Below, one piece after another: positions 15,386 to 24,440 of a stretch of 64,000 bases of DNA. The position numbers were made by a program, and so were the translations under genes. Positions within the stretch are counted from its first letter, which is position 1. Each line of letters opens with the position of its first letter. The stretch is from NCBI RefSeq assembly GCF_003614435.1, contig NZ_CP025546.1, positions 5,580,001-5,644,000 of the forward strand. The letters run 5' to 3'. Below the pieces are notes generated by a model. The model worked only from the letters and a program-made list of their open reading frames with translations. It made no database searches and was not told where the DNA came from. The DNA is from Mycobacterium paragordonae (GTDB lineage: Bacteria > Actinomycetota > Actinomycetes > Mycobacteriales > Mycobacteriaceae).

Positions 15386-16848
15386 CTGTCCGCCTTCCCG
15401 AGCGTGACCTGCACCGTGCGGTTGCCGCCGGCAGGATCCTGGTATGTCAGCGCCACCTTGTCGCCGGGCGCCTTGGAACGCACCGCCGCGACAAGCGCGT
15501 CGGCGCTGTTGATCGGACGTTCGTCGACCTTGGTGACGACGACGCCCTTGGGGACGCCGGCGTTGGCGGCCGCGCCGTTGCCCACGACCTCCATCACCTT
15601 TGCGCCGGGGACGCCCTTGTCGGTGGTCACCTGCACGCCCAGCGAGGCGTGCGTCGCCTTGCCGGTGCTGATCAGCTCGTCGGCGATGCGCTTGGCCTGG
15701 TCGACCGGGATCGCGAAGCCCAGCCCGATGGAGCCGCTCTGCGCGTCCCCGGAGTCGGCGCCCAGGGTGGCGATCGCCGAGTTGATGCCGACGAGTTGCG
15801 AGTTCATGTTGACCAGTGCCCCGCCGGAGTTACCGGGGTTGATCGCGGCGTCGGTCTGGACCGCGTCCAGCACCGTGTTCTGGTTGCCGGATTCGCCGGT
15901 GGTCGAGACGGGCCGGTTGAGCGCGCTGACGATGCCAGTGGTCACGGTGCCCGCCAGGCCGAGCGGGGAACCGATGGCCACCACCGGCTGACCGACCTTC
16001 AGGCCTGCCGAGGACCCGATGGCGATCGGGGTGAGGCCGGAGGCGCCCTGCACCCGGACCACGGCGATGTCGCTGGTCGGGTCGGCCCCGACCACGGTGA
16101 ACGTCGAGGTGCGGCCGTCGTAGAAGGTCACGGTCGTCTTCGGCGGAGGACTTCCGGCCGGCGGCTTGGCGGCCGCCGCGACGACGTGGTTGTTGGTCAG
16201 AATCAGCCCGTCAGCCGACAGGATGACGCCGGAGCCCTCTTCGGACTGGCGGCCCAGATCGGTTTCCAGCATGACGACGCTGGGCACCACCTTGGACGCG
16301 ACCTGCTCCACCGAACCGGGCGGCATGTTGGCCGCCGGGACGCTCGGCGCTCCACCCGAAGCCGCGGTGGTGCCGTGGCCGGTGCCGGACTGGTGACCCA
16401 GTTCGACAACCGTCGCGGCGGCTCCACCGATACCGGCGGAAACCACGGCGATGGCCAGCGCACCGAAGATCAACCCGGCCGAGCGCCGCCGCCGGGGCGG
16501 GGGTGACATCGGCGGCATCATCGGGGGCATCGGCCCGGGACCGGTCGGGATCGGACCGCCGCCGGTGCCGCCGGGGATCGGCCGGGAACCGGTGCCGCCG
16601 GGGATCGGGCCCGCGCCGGTGTTGCCCGGAATCGGACCGGGTCCGGTGTTGCCGGGGATCGGGCCCGCGCCGGTGCCGGTGAGCGGGTCGTAGGAGGAGC
16701 GGTACTGCTGCTGGGGTTGATACCGCCAGTCGAACTGCTGGTTGTAGCTCTGCTGCCCCTGGGCATAGGCGGGCGGCACCGGCTGACTCTGCGTGGCACC
16801 GTATCCCGGCTGCTGCGGCGGTGGCGAATACCTCGGGTGATTCGTCAT
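15382..16848 (-). CDS. pepD: HtrA-like serine protease PepD
   Basis: 488 aa from ATG at 16848; the frame is open a further 32 codons upstream and the M. tuberculosis gene is annotated with a comparable extension, so a non-ATG start further up is possible. Order: Pro/Gln-rich cytoplasmic region, five 9-residue repeats (about 58-102), one membrane segment (about 124-147), trypsin-like domain with triad H221, D260 and S341 (TNNHV, PTSDIAVV, NPGNSGGA), and a PDZ domain (about 395-485). It degrades or refolds damaged extracytoplasmic protein and is part of the MprAB/SigE stress network. It follows mprB by 114 bp and overlaps moaB2 by 4 bp. The repeat block is the odd feature. Confidence 0.93.
   Translation of the reverse strand: MTNHPRYSPPPQQPGYGATQSQPVPPAYAQGQQSYNQQFDWRYQPQQQYRSSYDPLTGTGAGPIPGNTGPGPIPGNTGAGPIPGGTGSRPIPGGTGGGPIPTGPGPMPPMMPPMSPPPRRRRSAGLIFGALAIAVVSAGIGGAAATVVELGHQSGTGHGTTAASGGAPSVPAANMPPGSVEQVASKVVPSVVMLETDLGRQSEEGSGVILSADGLILTNNHVVAAAAKPPAGSPPPKTTVTFYDGRTSTFTVVGADPTSDIAVVRVQGASGLTPIAIGSSAGLKVGQPVVAIGSPLGLAGTVTTGIVSALNRPVSTTGESGNQNTVLDAVQTDAAINPGNSGGALVNMNSQLVGINSAIATLGADSGDAQSGSIGLGFAIPVDQAKRIADELISTGKATHASLGVQVTTDKGVPGAKVMEVVGNGAAANAGVPKGVVVTKVDERPINSADALVAAVRSKAPGDKVALTYQDPAGGNRTVQVTLGKADS
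16540..16674 (-). repeat. 27-bp tandem repeat, five copies, inside pepD
   Basis: Five consecutive 27-bp units encode variants of the 9-residue unit T-G-x-G-P-I-P-G-(N/G) in the cytoplasmic N-terminal region of PepD. Units differ at a few bases but keep frame. The M. tuberculosis protein, as I remember it, has only a loosely similar proline-rich stretch here. Confidence 0.85.
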
Positions 16849-16962
16849 GTCGCTAAAACGTTCTTCCTCTACCTGGGGGCTTACTTCAAGCCGATTCGAC
16901 CGTGCGTTGCTTGCACGGCGCTGATTTTCAACCCTAACTGCCAACTACCTTGCGTGCGCGGA

Positions 16963-18510
16963 CTAAGAATCGACTGAGATGACATTCGTGGATCCCCGTG
17001 AGTTTGCGCTGTCACCGCTATGTCTAACGGAGGCGCCCCGCGTGTCGGTTCCCAGATCGCGCTCCGCGATGGCGGCGGACGACGGGTGCTCCGCGCCCGG
17101 CATCGGACGGCCAGGTAGCAGCACATAGATCGACGTCCCCGGAGGCTGCCCGCCCGGTTCGGTGTCCTCCACGCGCAACGACCCCCCGTGGTTGAGCACG
17201 ACCTGTTTGACGATCGCCAAGCCAAGGCCCGAGCCGGGCATGGCACGGGCCGACGTCGAGCGGTAGAAGCGTTCGAACACCAGGCGGCGTTCCTGCGGCG
17301 GGATACCTGGCCCACGATCGGACACCACCAACTCGGCGTGCGACGGGTCGAGCTGGCGCAGCGTGACACCGACGTGCCCCCCGGTCGGACTCCACTTGGC
17401 CGCGTTGTCCATCAGGTTCAGCGCCGCGCGGGACAATCCCGCGGAGTCGCCGTACACCTGCCACGGGACCACCTCGACGTCGAAGTGAATGTCGTTGCGG
17501 CGCCGACGGACCCGCTCCAGACTCCGGTCGATGACCTCGGCCATGTCCACCGGCTCGTGCACGGCGTGGCCGGCATCCCCGCGGGTGAGATCGACCAAAT
17601 CACCGACCAGCGTGGACAATTCCTCGATCTGCGCGATCACGTCCGCTTGCAGGTCGTCCATCTCCTGCTCCGGCAACCGGGGCGCTCCGGGCGCCATCGA
17701 GGCCATCAGCAGCTCGACGTTGGTGCGCAACGACGTCAACGGGGTGCGCAGTTCGTGGCCGGCGTCGGTGACCAGCCGCGCCTGCCGCTCCCGGGATTCG
17801 GCCAGCGCCCGCAGCATCAGGTTGAACGCCTCGGTGAGCCGGGCCAGTTCGTCACTGCCGAAGACCGGGATCGGGCGCAAGTCGTCGGTGCGGGCAACCC
17901 GCTCGGCCGCTTCGGTGAGACGGCCGACCGGGCGCAGACCTGCCCGGGTCACCATTCCCCCGGCCACGGCGGCGATCGCGACACCCACCCCGCCGACCAT
18001 CAGCAGCACGAAACGCAGTTTGGCCATCACGTGTTCGGTGGGTTTGAGACTCTTGGAGATGAGCAGCGAGCTGCCGTTGTTCAAGTGGATCGCCAGCACC
18101 CGCTGGTCGGACGCCGTGCGCCGGGACATGAACAGCTCACCCCGGATGACCGCTTTTTCCGGGCTGCCCACCGGCAGGGTCTGCCCCGGCTGGTTGGCGG
18201 TGTAGATCGACTTGCCCGGGTTCACCAGCATCGCGTTCACATCCGAATAAGCCGTGCCCTCGATGGCCTTGCCCGGATCGGCCGCGAGCGAACCGCTGGC
18301 GATCAGCAACTGCGCCCGGCTCTGCAGCTGGTTGTCGATGTCGCTGTACAGCGCGGCGGAGATCACCGCGTAAACGGCCAGCGACATCAGCACCACAACC
18401 ATCGCCACCATGGACATCGCCAGCAGCATCACCCGCCATCGCAGCGACAACGAGCTGGTCGCCCGCAGCGGTGCGCGGCCGGCCCGGCGAGGGCGGCGGA
18501 ACCAGATCAT
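16963..18510 (-). CDS. mprB: Sensor histidine kinase MprB
   Basis: 515 aa. TM1 is at about 26-50, an extracytoplasmic sensor loop at about 51-164, TM2 at about 166-188, then HAMP, the DHp helix with the phosphorylated H252 (TDAGHELRTPLTS), and a HATPase domain with N box (LNLMDNAAKWSP), G1 (SDRGPGIP), F and G2 (GSGLGLAIVKQ). It senses envelope stress and phosphorylates MprA. Its ATG shares one base with the mprA stop (TGATG), so translation is coupled. The tail after the kinase domain (about 470-515) is poorly conserved-looking and charged. Confidence 0.95.
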   Translation of the reverse strand: MIWFRRPRRAGRAPLRATSSLSLRWRVMLLAMSMVAMVVVLMSLAVYAVISAALYSDIDNQLQSRAQLLIASGSLAADPGKAIEGTAYSDVNAMLVNPGKSIYTANQPGQTLPVGSPEKAVIRGELFMSRRTASDQRVLAIHLNNGSSLLISKSLKPTEHVMAKLRFVLLMVGGVGVAIAAVAGGMVTRAGLRPVGRLTEAAERVARTDDLRPIPVFGSDELARLTEAFNLMLRALAESRERQARLVTDAGHELRTPLTSLRTNVELLMASMAPGAPRLPEQEMDDLQADVIAQIEELSTLVGDLVDLTRGDAGHAVHEPVDMAEVIDRSLERVRRRRNDIHFDVEVVPWQVYGDSAGLSRAALNLMDNAAKWSPTGGHVGVTLRQLDPSHAELVVSDRGPGIPPQERRLVFERFYRSTSARAMPGSGLGLAIVKQVVLNHGGSLRVEDTEPGGQPPGTSIYVLLPGRPMPGAEHPSSAAIAERDLGTDTRGASVRHSGDSANSRGSTNVISVDS

Positions 18511-19196
18511 CAGGGCGGCGTTTCGCGTAGCACGTAACCCACCCCGCGCACGGTGTGGATCAGCCGCGGCTCGCCGTCGGCCTCGGTCTTGCGGCGCAGA
18601 TACCCCACATACACCTCAAGCGCATTGCCCGAGGTGGGGAAGTCGAATCCCCACACTTCCTCGAGAATGCGGCTGCGGGTCAACACCCGCCGGGGGTTGG
18701 CGATCAACATCTCCAGCAAGGCGAACTCGGTGCGGGTGAGACTGATCCGGCGTTGCCCGCGGATGACTTCGCGCGTGACGGGGTCCAGGCTCAGATCCGA
18801 GAAGGTCATCGCCACCGACTCGGCGGCGTCCTCCGGCTTGGTGCGGCGCAGCAGCGCCCGCATCCGTGCCAGCAGTTCTTCGAGGGCGAACGGCTTGGGC
18901 AGGTAGTCGTCGGCCCCGGCGTCGAGGCCCGCAACCCGCTCGGAGACCGAGTCGCGCGCGGTCAGCACCAGAATGGGCAGGTCATCGCCGGTGCTGCGCA
19001 ACTGACGGCACACCTCGAGGCCGTCCAGCCGCGGCATCATCACATCCAGCACCACCGCATCGGGCCGGTCGCTGGCGATCAGTTCGAGCGCCTCAACCCC
19101 GTCATGGGCCAACTCCACGGAGTAGCCGTTGAAGGAGAGCGACCTGCGCAGCGACTCGCGCACGGCACGATCGTCGTCGACGACAAGTATTCGCAC
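18510..19196 (-). CDS. mprA: Response regulator MprA
   Basis: 228 aa, OmpR/PhoB type. The receiver domain (1-115) shows the acidic pair DDD at 7-9, the phosphoacceptor Asp in VVLDVMMP (about residue 51), the switch T in VLTARDS and K in LPKPFAL. The winged-helix DNA-binding domain occupies about 130-228 ([22 protein letters not shown]..., [21 protein letters not shown]). It controls the stress-response sigma genes and persistence functions in M. tuberculosis. It is the first gene of the operon and lies directly downstream of a direct repeat that fits the MprA box, which implies autoregulation. Confidence 0.96.
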   Translation of the reverse strand: MRILVVDDDRAVRESLRRSLSFNGYSVELAHDGVEALELIASDRPDAVVLDVMMPRLDGLEVCRQLRSTGDDLPILVLTARDSVSERVAGLDAGADDYLPKPFALEELLARMRALLRRTKPEDAAESVAMTFSDLSLDPVTREVIRGQRRISLTRTEFALLEMLIANPRRVLTRSRILEEVWGFDFPTSGNALEVYVGYLRRKTEADGEPRLIHTVRGVGYVLRETPP

Positions 19197-19216
19197 GGAC
19201 CCTAGTTTCGTACGAA

Positions 19217-19237
19217 GGCCTGAGAGCGGCCTGAGAG
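19217..19237 (-). promoter_or_regulatory. Candidate MprA box upstream of mprA
   Basis: On the minus strand CTCTCAGGCC occurs twice with an 11-bp period (19228-19237 and 19217-19226), so two identical 8-bp cores CTCTCAGG are separated by 3 bp, 19 bp in all. The published MprA recognition motif, as I recall it, is two loosely conserved 8-bp direct repeats spanning about 19 bp. It lies 21-41 bp upstream of the mprA start. Confidence 0.8.
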
Positions 19238-19506
19238 GCGCGCCGGGGTGGGCGTTGTCAGGAGCGCCGGCGGGGCGTCACTCTGGCGCGCGAGCGGGGC
19301 ATCGCTCTGGCCCATGGCTAGGCCACATGCGTCACTCTGGCCCCTGGCGGAAGCAAAACACCTCATGCCCGGCTCTTAGCGACAGATACCCGGCTCATAG
19401 CGACAGCGAGTTGTCGCGGAGAGGCGGGCAGACAGAGTGCCGGCCGGCAAGGGTTCCGGTACCGGAGCGCCCCGCCGCCGTTGGCCACTGCGGCCGGTGC
19501 GGGACG
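19238..19506. repeat. Repeat-rich intergenic region between rpmF and mprA
   Basis: No gene is seen. Three degenerate copies of a unit around GCGTCACTCTGGCCC occur at 19272-19289, 19296-19313 and 19329-19343, and two copies of an 18-bp unit (CCCGGCTCTTAGCGACAG and CCCGGCTCATAGCGACAG) at 19368-19385 and 19389-19406, a 21-bp period. In H37Rv a PE_PGRS gene (Rv0980c) lies in this slot, absent here. Confidence 0.7.
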
Positions 19507-19680
19507 TCAGCGCTTGTCGAGGTCGACCAGACCGAGGCGGGCGGCCTTGAGCAGGCGGCGCGGCACCTTGTGCTTCTGTCCGGCGACGTTCACGTTGACC
19601 AGCCCGGTTGCGGTGGCCTTCCACTGCGAACGCCGGCTGCGGGTATTCGAGCGCGACATTCTGCGCTTAGGTACGGCCAT
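19507..19680 (-). CDS. rpmF: 50S ribosomal protein L32
   Basis: 57 aa from ATG at 19680; the frame is open further upstream but [17 protein letters not shown] is the conserved L32 N-terminus. The ribosome-binding site GAGGAG lies 12 bp upstream. The protein has no cysteine, so it is the zinc-free form of L32, like that of M. tuberculosis. It is divergent from the catabolic operon and separated from mprA by the repeat-rich region. Confidence 0.95.
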   Translation of the reverse strand: MAVPKRRMSRSNTRSRRSQWKATATGLVNVNVAGQKHKVPRRLLKAARLGLVDLDKR

Positions 19681-19917
19681 GGTCGGGCCTAACTCCTCGT
19701 GTGGGCTTCTGGTCGGGCGTGTCGCGCTCCGTGGCTTTGCGGCCGGACGACGACAGTTGTGCATAAGGGTAGTGGGTGGACCGGCCGGTCACCAAAATGG
19801 CCCCTGCGCAGGCACGCGCTGAGCCGGTTGACGCACCACCGCCGGCACCCGCTAACCTACCGGTTGGTTGGTTCATTGCAGCCGCCGAATCATCCCAATG
19901 GAGGGAGGACGCGCCCG

Positions 19918-21639
19918 TTGTCTTCCGAGTTGTCTTCTAAGGCCCCTTCTGGCGCCGTGCGTATCGCGAACTGCTCCGGTTTCTACGGTGACCGGCTGTC
20001 TGCGATGCGCGAGATGCTCACCGGCGGAGACGTCGACTACGTAACCGGTGACTACCTTGCCGAATTGACCATGCTGATCCTGGGTCGCGACCGGATGAAG
20101 AACCCCGAACGCGGCTACGCGAAGACCTTCCTCACCCAGCTCGAAGAGTGCCTGGGCCTGGCCCATGAGCGCGGCGTGCGCATCGTCACCAACGCTGGGG
20201 GCCTCAACCCCGCCGGGCTGGCGGATGCGGTGCGGGCACTGGCCGAGCGCCTGGGCGTCCCGGCGCGGGTGGCCCACGTGGAAGGCGACGACCTGCAACC
20301 CCGCGCGGCCGAGCTCGGGCTGGGCACGCCGCTGACCGCCAACGCCTACCTGGGCGCGTGGGGCATCGCGAATTGCCTCGACGCCGGAGCCGACGTCGTG
20401 GTCACCGGCCGGGTCACCGACGCCTCGGTGATCGTCGGGTCGGCGGCCGCGCACTTCGGCTGGGGCCGCACCGACTACAACCGACTCGCAGGCGCCGTCG
20501 TCGCCGGCCACGTCATCGAATGCGGCACACAGGCCACCGGAGGTAATTTCTCGTTCTTCACCGAGGTGAAGGACCTGACTTATCCCGGGTTCCCGATAGC
20601 CGAGGTCTATGACGACGGTTCCTCGGTGATCACCAAGCATCGGGGCACCGGTGGGCTGGTCAGTGTCGACACCGTGACCGCGCAGTTGCTCTACGAGATC
20701 ACCGGTGCCCGCTACGCCAACCCGGATGTGACGGCCCGGATGGACAGCATTGCGCTGACCTCCGAGGGCCCAGACCGGGTGCGGATCAGCGGTGCAGTCG
20801 GCGAACCTCCGCCACCGACGCTGAAGGTGTCGCTGAACAGCATCGGTGGCTTCCGCAACGCGATGACGTTCATCTTGACCGGGTTGGACATCGAGGCGAA
20901 GGCGGAGTTGGTGCGACGCCAGCTCGAGGCCACGCTGACCGTCAAGCCCGCCGAGCTGGAATGGACGCTGGCCCGTACCGACCACCCCGACGCCGACACC
21001 GAACAAGGCGCCAGTGCGTTGCTGAGCTGCGTGGTCCGAGACCCCGACCCGGCCAATGTGGGCCGCAAGTTCTCCGGCGCCGCAGTCGAATTGGCGCTGG
21101 CCAGCTATCCCGGCTTCACCTCGACCGCACCGCCGGGCGATGGTCAGGTGTACGGCGTGTACACGCCGGGCTACGTCGATGCCGGGTCGGTGCCGCACAT
21201 CGCCGTGCATCCCGACGGCACCCGTGTCGAGATACCCAGTGCAACAGAGACTTTGACGCTGGAGGCAGCGGGCGATCCGGAACTGCCCGAACCGCTTGCC
21301 GCCCAACCCACCCGGCGGGTGCCGCTCGGCCTGATCGCCGGCGCCCGCAGCGGCGACAAAGGCGGCTCGGCCAACGTCGGGATATGGGTCCGCACCGACG
21401 ACGAGTGGCGCTGGCTCGCGCACACGCTGACGGTCGAACAGCTGAAAAGGCTGCTGCCCGAAGCCGCCGACCTGCCCGTCACCCGGCACCTGCTACCCAA
21501 CATTCGGGCGGTGAACTTCGTGATCGAGGACATTCTTGGCCAGGGCGTGGCCTACCAGGCCCGCTTCGATCCGCAGGCAAAGGGGCTGGGCGAATGGTTG
21601 CGCAGCCGTCACATCGACATTCCGGAGAAGTTGTTATGA
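19918..21639 (+). CDS. AtuA-like protein (DUF1446), acyclic terpene utilisation family
   Basis: 573 aa from TTG at 19918; GGAGGGAGGA ends 9 bp upstream and no earlier start has a ribosome-binding site. The N-terminal two thirds are DUF1446 (VRIANCSGFYGDRLSAM, YVTGDYLAELTMLILGRDRM, VTNAGGLNP, GADVVVTGRVTDASV), and the C-terminal 110 residues are the AtuA C-terminal domain (IAGARSGDKGGSANVGIWV). AtuA is essential for citronellol and geraniol catabolism in Pseudomonas, biochemical role unresolved. It is first of six coupled genes; its stop overlaps the next ATG by 4 bp. The counterpart is Rv0976c. Confidence 0.88.
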   Translation: MSSELSSKAPSGAVRIANCSGFYGDRLSAMREMLTGGDVDYVTGDYLAELTMLILGRDRMKNPERGYAKTFLTQLEECLGLAHERGVRIVTNAGGLNPAGLADAVRALAERLGVPARVAHVEGDDLQPRAAELGLGTPLTANAYLGAWGIANCLDAGADVVVTGRVTDASVIVGSAAAHFGWGRTDYNRLAGAVVAGHVIECGTQATGGNFSFFTEVKDLTYPGFPIAEVYDDGSSVITKHRGTGGLVSVDTVTAQLLYEITGARYANPDVTARMDSIALTSEGPDRVRISGAVGEPPPPTLKVSLNSIGGFRNAMTFILTGLDIEAKAELVRRQLEATLTVKPAELEWTLARTDHPDADTEQGASALLSCVVRDPDPANVGRKFSGAAVELALASYPGFTSTAPPGDGQVYGVYTPGYVDAGSVPHIAVHPDGTRVEIPSATETLTLEAAGDPELPEPLAAQPTRRVPLGLIAGARSGDKGGSANVGIWVRTDDEWRWLAHTLTVEQLKRLLPEAADLPVTRHLLPNIRAVNFVIEDILGQGVAYQARFDPQAKGLGEWLRSRHIDIPEKLL

Positions 21640-22784
21640 ACATCTGGACCACACCCGAGCGCGAGCAATTGCGCAAGACGGTGCGCTCGTTCGCCGAACG
21701 GGAGGTGCTGCCCAACATCGACGAGTGGGAACGCACCGGCGATCTGCCGCGCGACCTGCACCGGCGCGCCGGCGAGGCGGGCCTGCTGGGGGCGAACTTC
21801 CCGGAGTCCGTTGGCGGCGGCGGCGGAGACGGTGCCGACGCGGTGCTGATCTGCGAGGAGATGCACCAATCCGGAGCTCCCGGAGGCGTTTTCGCGTCGC
21901 TGTTCACCTGCGGCATCGCCGTGCCGCACATGATCGCCTCGGGTGACCAGCGGCTGATCGACACCTATGTGCGCCCCACGCTGGCCGGCGAGAAGATCGG
22001 CTCACTGGCCATCACCGAACCCGGCGGCGGCTCCGACGTCGGGCACCTGCGGACCTCCGCGGTGAAAGACGGCGACCACTACGTGATCAACGGCGCCAAG
22101 ACCTACATCACCTCCGCGGTGCGCGCCGACTTCGTCGTGACCGCGGTGCGTACCGGCGGCCCCGGTGCAGCGGGCGTTTCGCTGATCGTGGTGGACAAGG
22201 GCACACCGGGGTTCGAGGTGTCGCGCAAGCTGGACAAGATGGGCTGGCGTTCCTCGGACACCGCTGAGCTGTCCTACACCGACGTGCGGGTTCCGGTAGA
22301 GAACCTGGTCGGAGTGGAGAACACCGGCTTCGCCCAGATCGCCCAGGCATTCGTGTCCGAGCGCATCGCCCTTGCCGCCCAGGCGTATTCGAGTGCGCAG
22401 CGCTGCCTGGACATCACCGCACAGTGGTGCCGCGACCGCGAGACCTTCGGTCGCCCGTTGATTTCACGGCAGTCGGTACAGAACACCCTGGCCGAGATGG
22501 CACGGCGGATCGACGTCGCGCGGGTGTACTCGCGCCGGGTGGTGGAGCGCCAGCTCGAAGGTGACACCAATCTGATCACCGAGGTCTGCTTCGCCAAGAA
22601 CACCGCCGTCGAGGCCGGGGAATGGGTGGCCAACCAGGCCGTCCAATTGTTCGGCGGCATGGGCTATATGGCCGAATCCGAGATCGAACGCCAGTACCGC
22701 GACATGCGCATCCTGGGAATCGGCGGCGGCACCACCGAAATCCTCACCGCGCTGGCCGCCAAGCTCCTGGGATACCAGTCATGA
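21636..22784 (+). CDS. fadE13: Acyl-CoA dehydrogenase FadE13 (isovaleryl/citronellyl-CoA DH-like)
   Basis: 382 aa from the ATG that overlaps the upstream stop (ATGA). The FAD-binding signatures (LAITEPGGGSDVGHLRTSA; GWRSSDTAELSYTDVRVP) and C-terminal helices are complete. The catalytic Glu usually found in the C-terminal EGT motif is replaced (GIGGGTTEI), while helix G has SERIALAA with Glu at the position used by isovaleryl-CoA dehydrogenase. This places the enzyme with dehydrogenases acting on branched acyl-CoAs. It should produce the enoyl-CoA that the AccA2/AccD2 carboxylase then carboxylates. Confidence 0.9.
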   Translation: MNIWTTPEREQLRKTVRSFAEREVLPNIDEWERTGDLPRDLHRRAGEAGLLGANFPESVGGGGGDGADAVLICEEMHQSGAPGGVFASLFTCGIAVPHMIASGDQRLIDTYVRPTLAGEKIGSLAITEPGGGSDVGHLRTSAVKDGDHYVINGAKTYITSAVRADFVVTAVRTGGPGAAGVSLIVVDKGTPGFEVSRKLDKMGWRSSDTAELSYTDVRVPVENLVGVENTGFAQIAQAFVSERIALAAQAYSSAQRCLDITAQWCRDRETFGRPLISRQSVQNTLAEMARRIDVARVYSRRVVERQLEGDTNLITEVCFAKNTAVEAGEWVANQAVQLFGGMGYMAESEIERQYRDMRILGIGGGTTEILTALAAKLLGYQS

Positions 22785-22839
22785 TTACACCTCCTCCTCG
22801 CTTTCTTCGTCGCTGCGCGCCAGTTCGTCGGAGCTGGTC

Positions 22840-24435
22840 ATGAGCGCTCTGAAGTCCACCCTCGACCCGAACGGGCCCACCTTCACCGAGGCGGCCGCCG
22901 CGTCGACCACCAAGCTCGACGAGATCGCCGCCGAGTTCGCCAACGCGGTCGAAGGCGGCGGCCCGAAATACGTTGACCGCCACCACGCCCGCGGCAAACT
23001 GACCGCGCGCGAACGCATCGAATTGCTCGTCGACCCGGACTCCCCGTTCTTGGAACTGAGTCCACTGGCGGCCTGGGGCAGCCCCTTCAAGGTCGGCGCC
23101 AGCACGGTCACCGGAATCGGCGTCGTCGAGGGCGTCGAGTGCATGATCGTCGCCAATGACCCCACGGTCAAAGGCGGCACCAGCAACCCCTGGACGCTGA
23201 AGAAGATCCTGCGGGCCAACCAGATCGCTTTCGAGAACCGGCTTCCGGTGATCTCTCTGGTGGAGTCCGGGGGCGCCGATCTCCCGACGCAGAAGGAGAT
23301 CTTCATCCCGGGCGGACGGATGTTCCGCGACCTGACCCGGCTCTCGGCCGCCGGAATCCCCACCATCGCACTGGTATTCGGCAACTCCACCGCCGGCGGC
23401 GCCTACGTGCCCGGCATGTCCGACCACGTGGTGATGATCAAGGAGCGCTCCAAGGTGTTCCTGGCCGGCCCCCCGCTGGTGAAGATGGCCACCGGCGAGG
23501 AGTCCGACGACGAGTCGCTGGGCGGCGCCGAAATGCATGCCCGCATATCGGGTTTGGCCGACTACTTCGCGCACGACGAACTCGACGCGATCCGCATCGG
23601 GCGCCGCGTCGTGGCCCGGCTGAACTGGGTCAAGCAGGGTCCGGCGCCCAGGCCGGTCACCGAGCCGCTGTTCGACACCGAAGAACTGATCGGCATCGTG
23701 CCCGCCGATCTGCGCATCCCGTTCGACCCGCGCGAGGTGATCGCCCGCATCGTCGACGGTTCGGATTTCGACGAATTCAAGCCGCTGTACGGCTCGTCGC
23801 TGGTGACCGGCTGGGCGCAACTGCACGGCTATCTCATCGGCATCCTGGCCAACGCCCGCGGCGTGCTGTTCAGCGAGGAATCGCAGAAGGCCACCCAGTT
23901 CATCCAGCTCGCCAACCGCTCGGACACGCCACTGTTGTTCCTGCACAACACCACCGGCTACATGGTGGGCAAAGACTACGAAGAAGGCGGCATGATCAAG
24001 CACGGCTCGATGATGATCAACGCCGTGTCCAACTCGACCGTGCCGCATATCTCGCTGCTGATCGGCGCCTCGTACGGCGCGGGCCACTACGGCATGTGTG
24101 GCCGCGCCTACGACCCGCGGTTCCTGTTCGCCTGGCCCAGCGCCAAATCCGCCGTCATGGGCGGGGCGCAGCTGTCCGGGGTGCTGTCCATCGTGGCCCG
24201 CGCGGCCGCCGAGGCCCGCGGGCAGGAAGTCGACGAAGCCGCTGATGCTGCGATGCGCGCCGCCGTCGAAGGCCAGATCGAGGCCGAGTCGCTGCCGCTG
24301 GTGTTGTCCGGGATGCTCTATGACGACGGGGTGATCGACCCGCGCGACACCCGCACCGTGCTGGGAATGTGTTTGTCCGCCATAGCCAATGGCCCGATCA
24401 AGGGGACGTCGAACTTCGGCGTCTTCCGGATGTGA
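22840..24435 (+). CDS. accD2: Acyl-CoA carboxylase carboxyltransferase subunit AccD2
   Basis: 531 aa. The two crotonase-like halves of a biotin-dependent carboxyltransferase are complete: the N-terminal acyl-CoA half (SLVESGGADLPTQKEIFIPGGRMFRDL; GNSTAGGAYVPGMSDHVV) and the C-terminal carboxybiotin half (LFLHNTTGYMVGKDYEEGGMIKHG; GASYGAGHYGMCGRAYDPRFLFAWP). The pattern is that of methylcrotonyl- and geranyl-CoA carboxylase beta subunits rather than the acetyl/propionyl AccD4-6 group. It pairs with AccA2 encoded next. The 55-bp gap after fadE13 is the largest in the operon. Confidence 0.92.
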   Translation: MSALKSTLDPNGPTFTEAAAASTTKLDEIAAEFANAVEGGGPKYVDRHHARGKLTARERIELLVDPDSPFLELSPLAAWGSPFKVGASTVTGIGVVEGVECMIVANDPTVKGGTSNPWTLKKILRANQIAFENRLPVISLVESGGADLPTQKEIFIPGGRMFRDLTRLSAAGIPTIALVFGNSTAGGAYVPGMSDHVVMIKERSKVFLAGPPLVKMATGEESDDESLGGAEMHARISGLADYFAHDELDAIRIGRRVVARLNWVKQGPAPRPVTEPLFDTEELIGIVPADLRIPFDPREVIARIVDGSDFDEFKPLYGSSLVTGWAQLHGYLIGILANARGVLFSEESQKATQFIQLANRSDTPLLFLHNTTGYMVGKDYEEGGMIKHGSMMINAVSNSTVPHISLLIGASYGAGHYGMCGRAYDPRFLFAWPSAKSAVMGGAQLSGVLSIVARAAAEARGQEVDEAADAAMRAAVEGQIEAESLPLVLSGMLYDDGVIDPRDTRTVLGMCLSAIANGPIKGTSNFGVFRM

Positions 24436-24440
24436 GCTTC

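Noticed and set aside
22744..24087. Long antisense open frame opposite accD2 (and similar ones opposite mprB, the AtuA gene, sucCD, uvrD1)
   Set aside because: In high-GC DNA the complementary frame of a real gene is often open; these have no ribosome-binding site, no family resemblance and repetitive Arg/Gly/Val composition.
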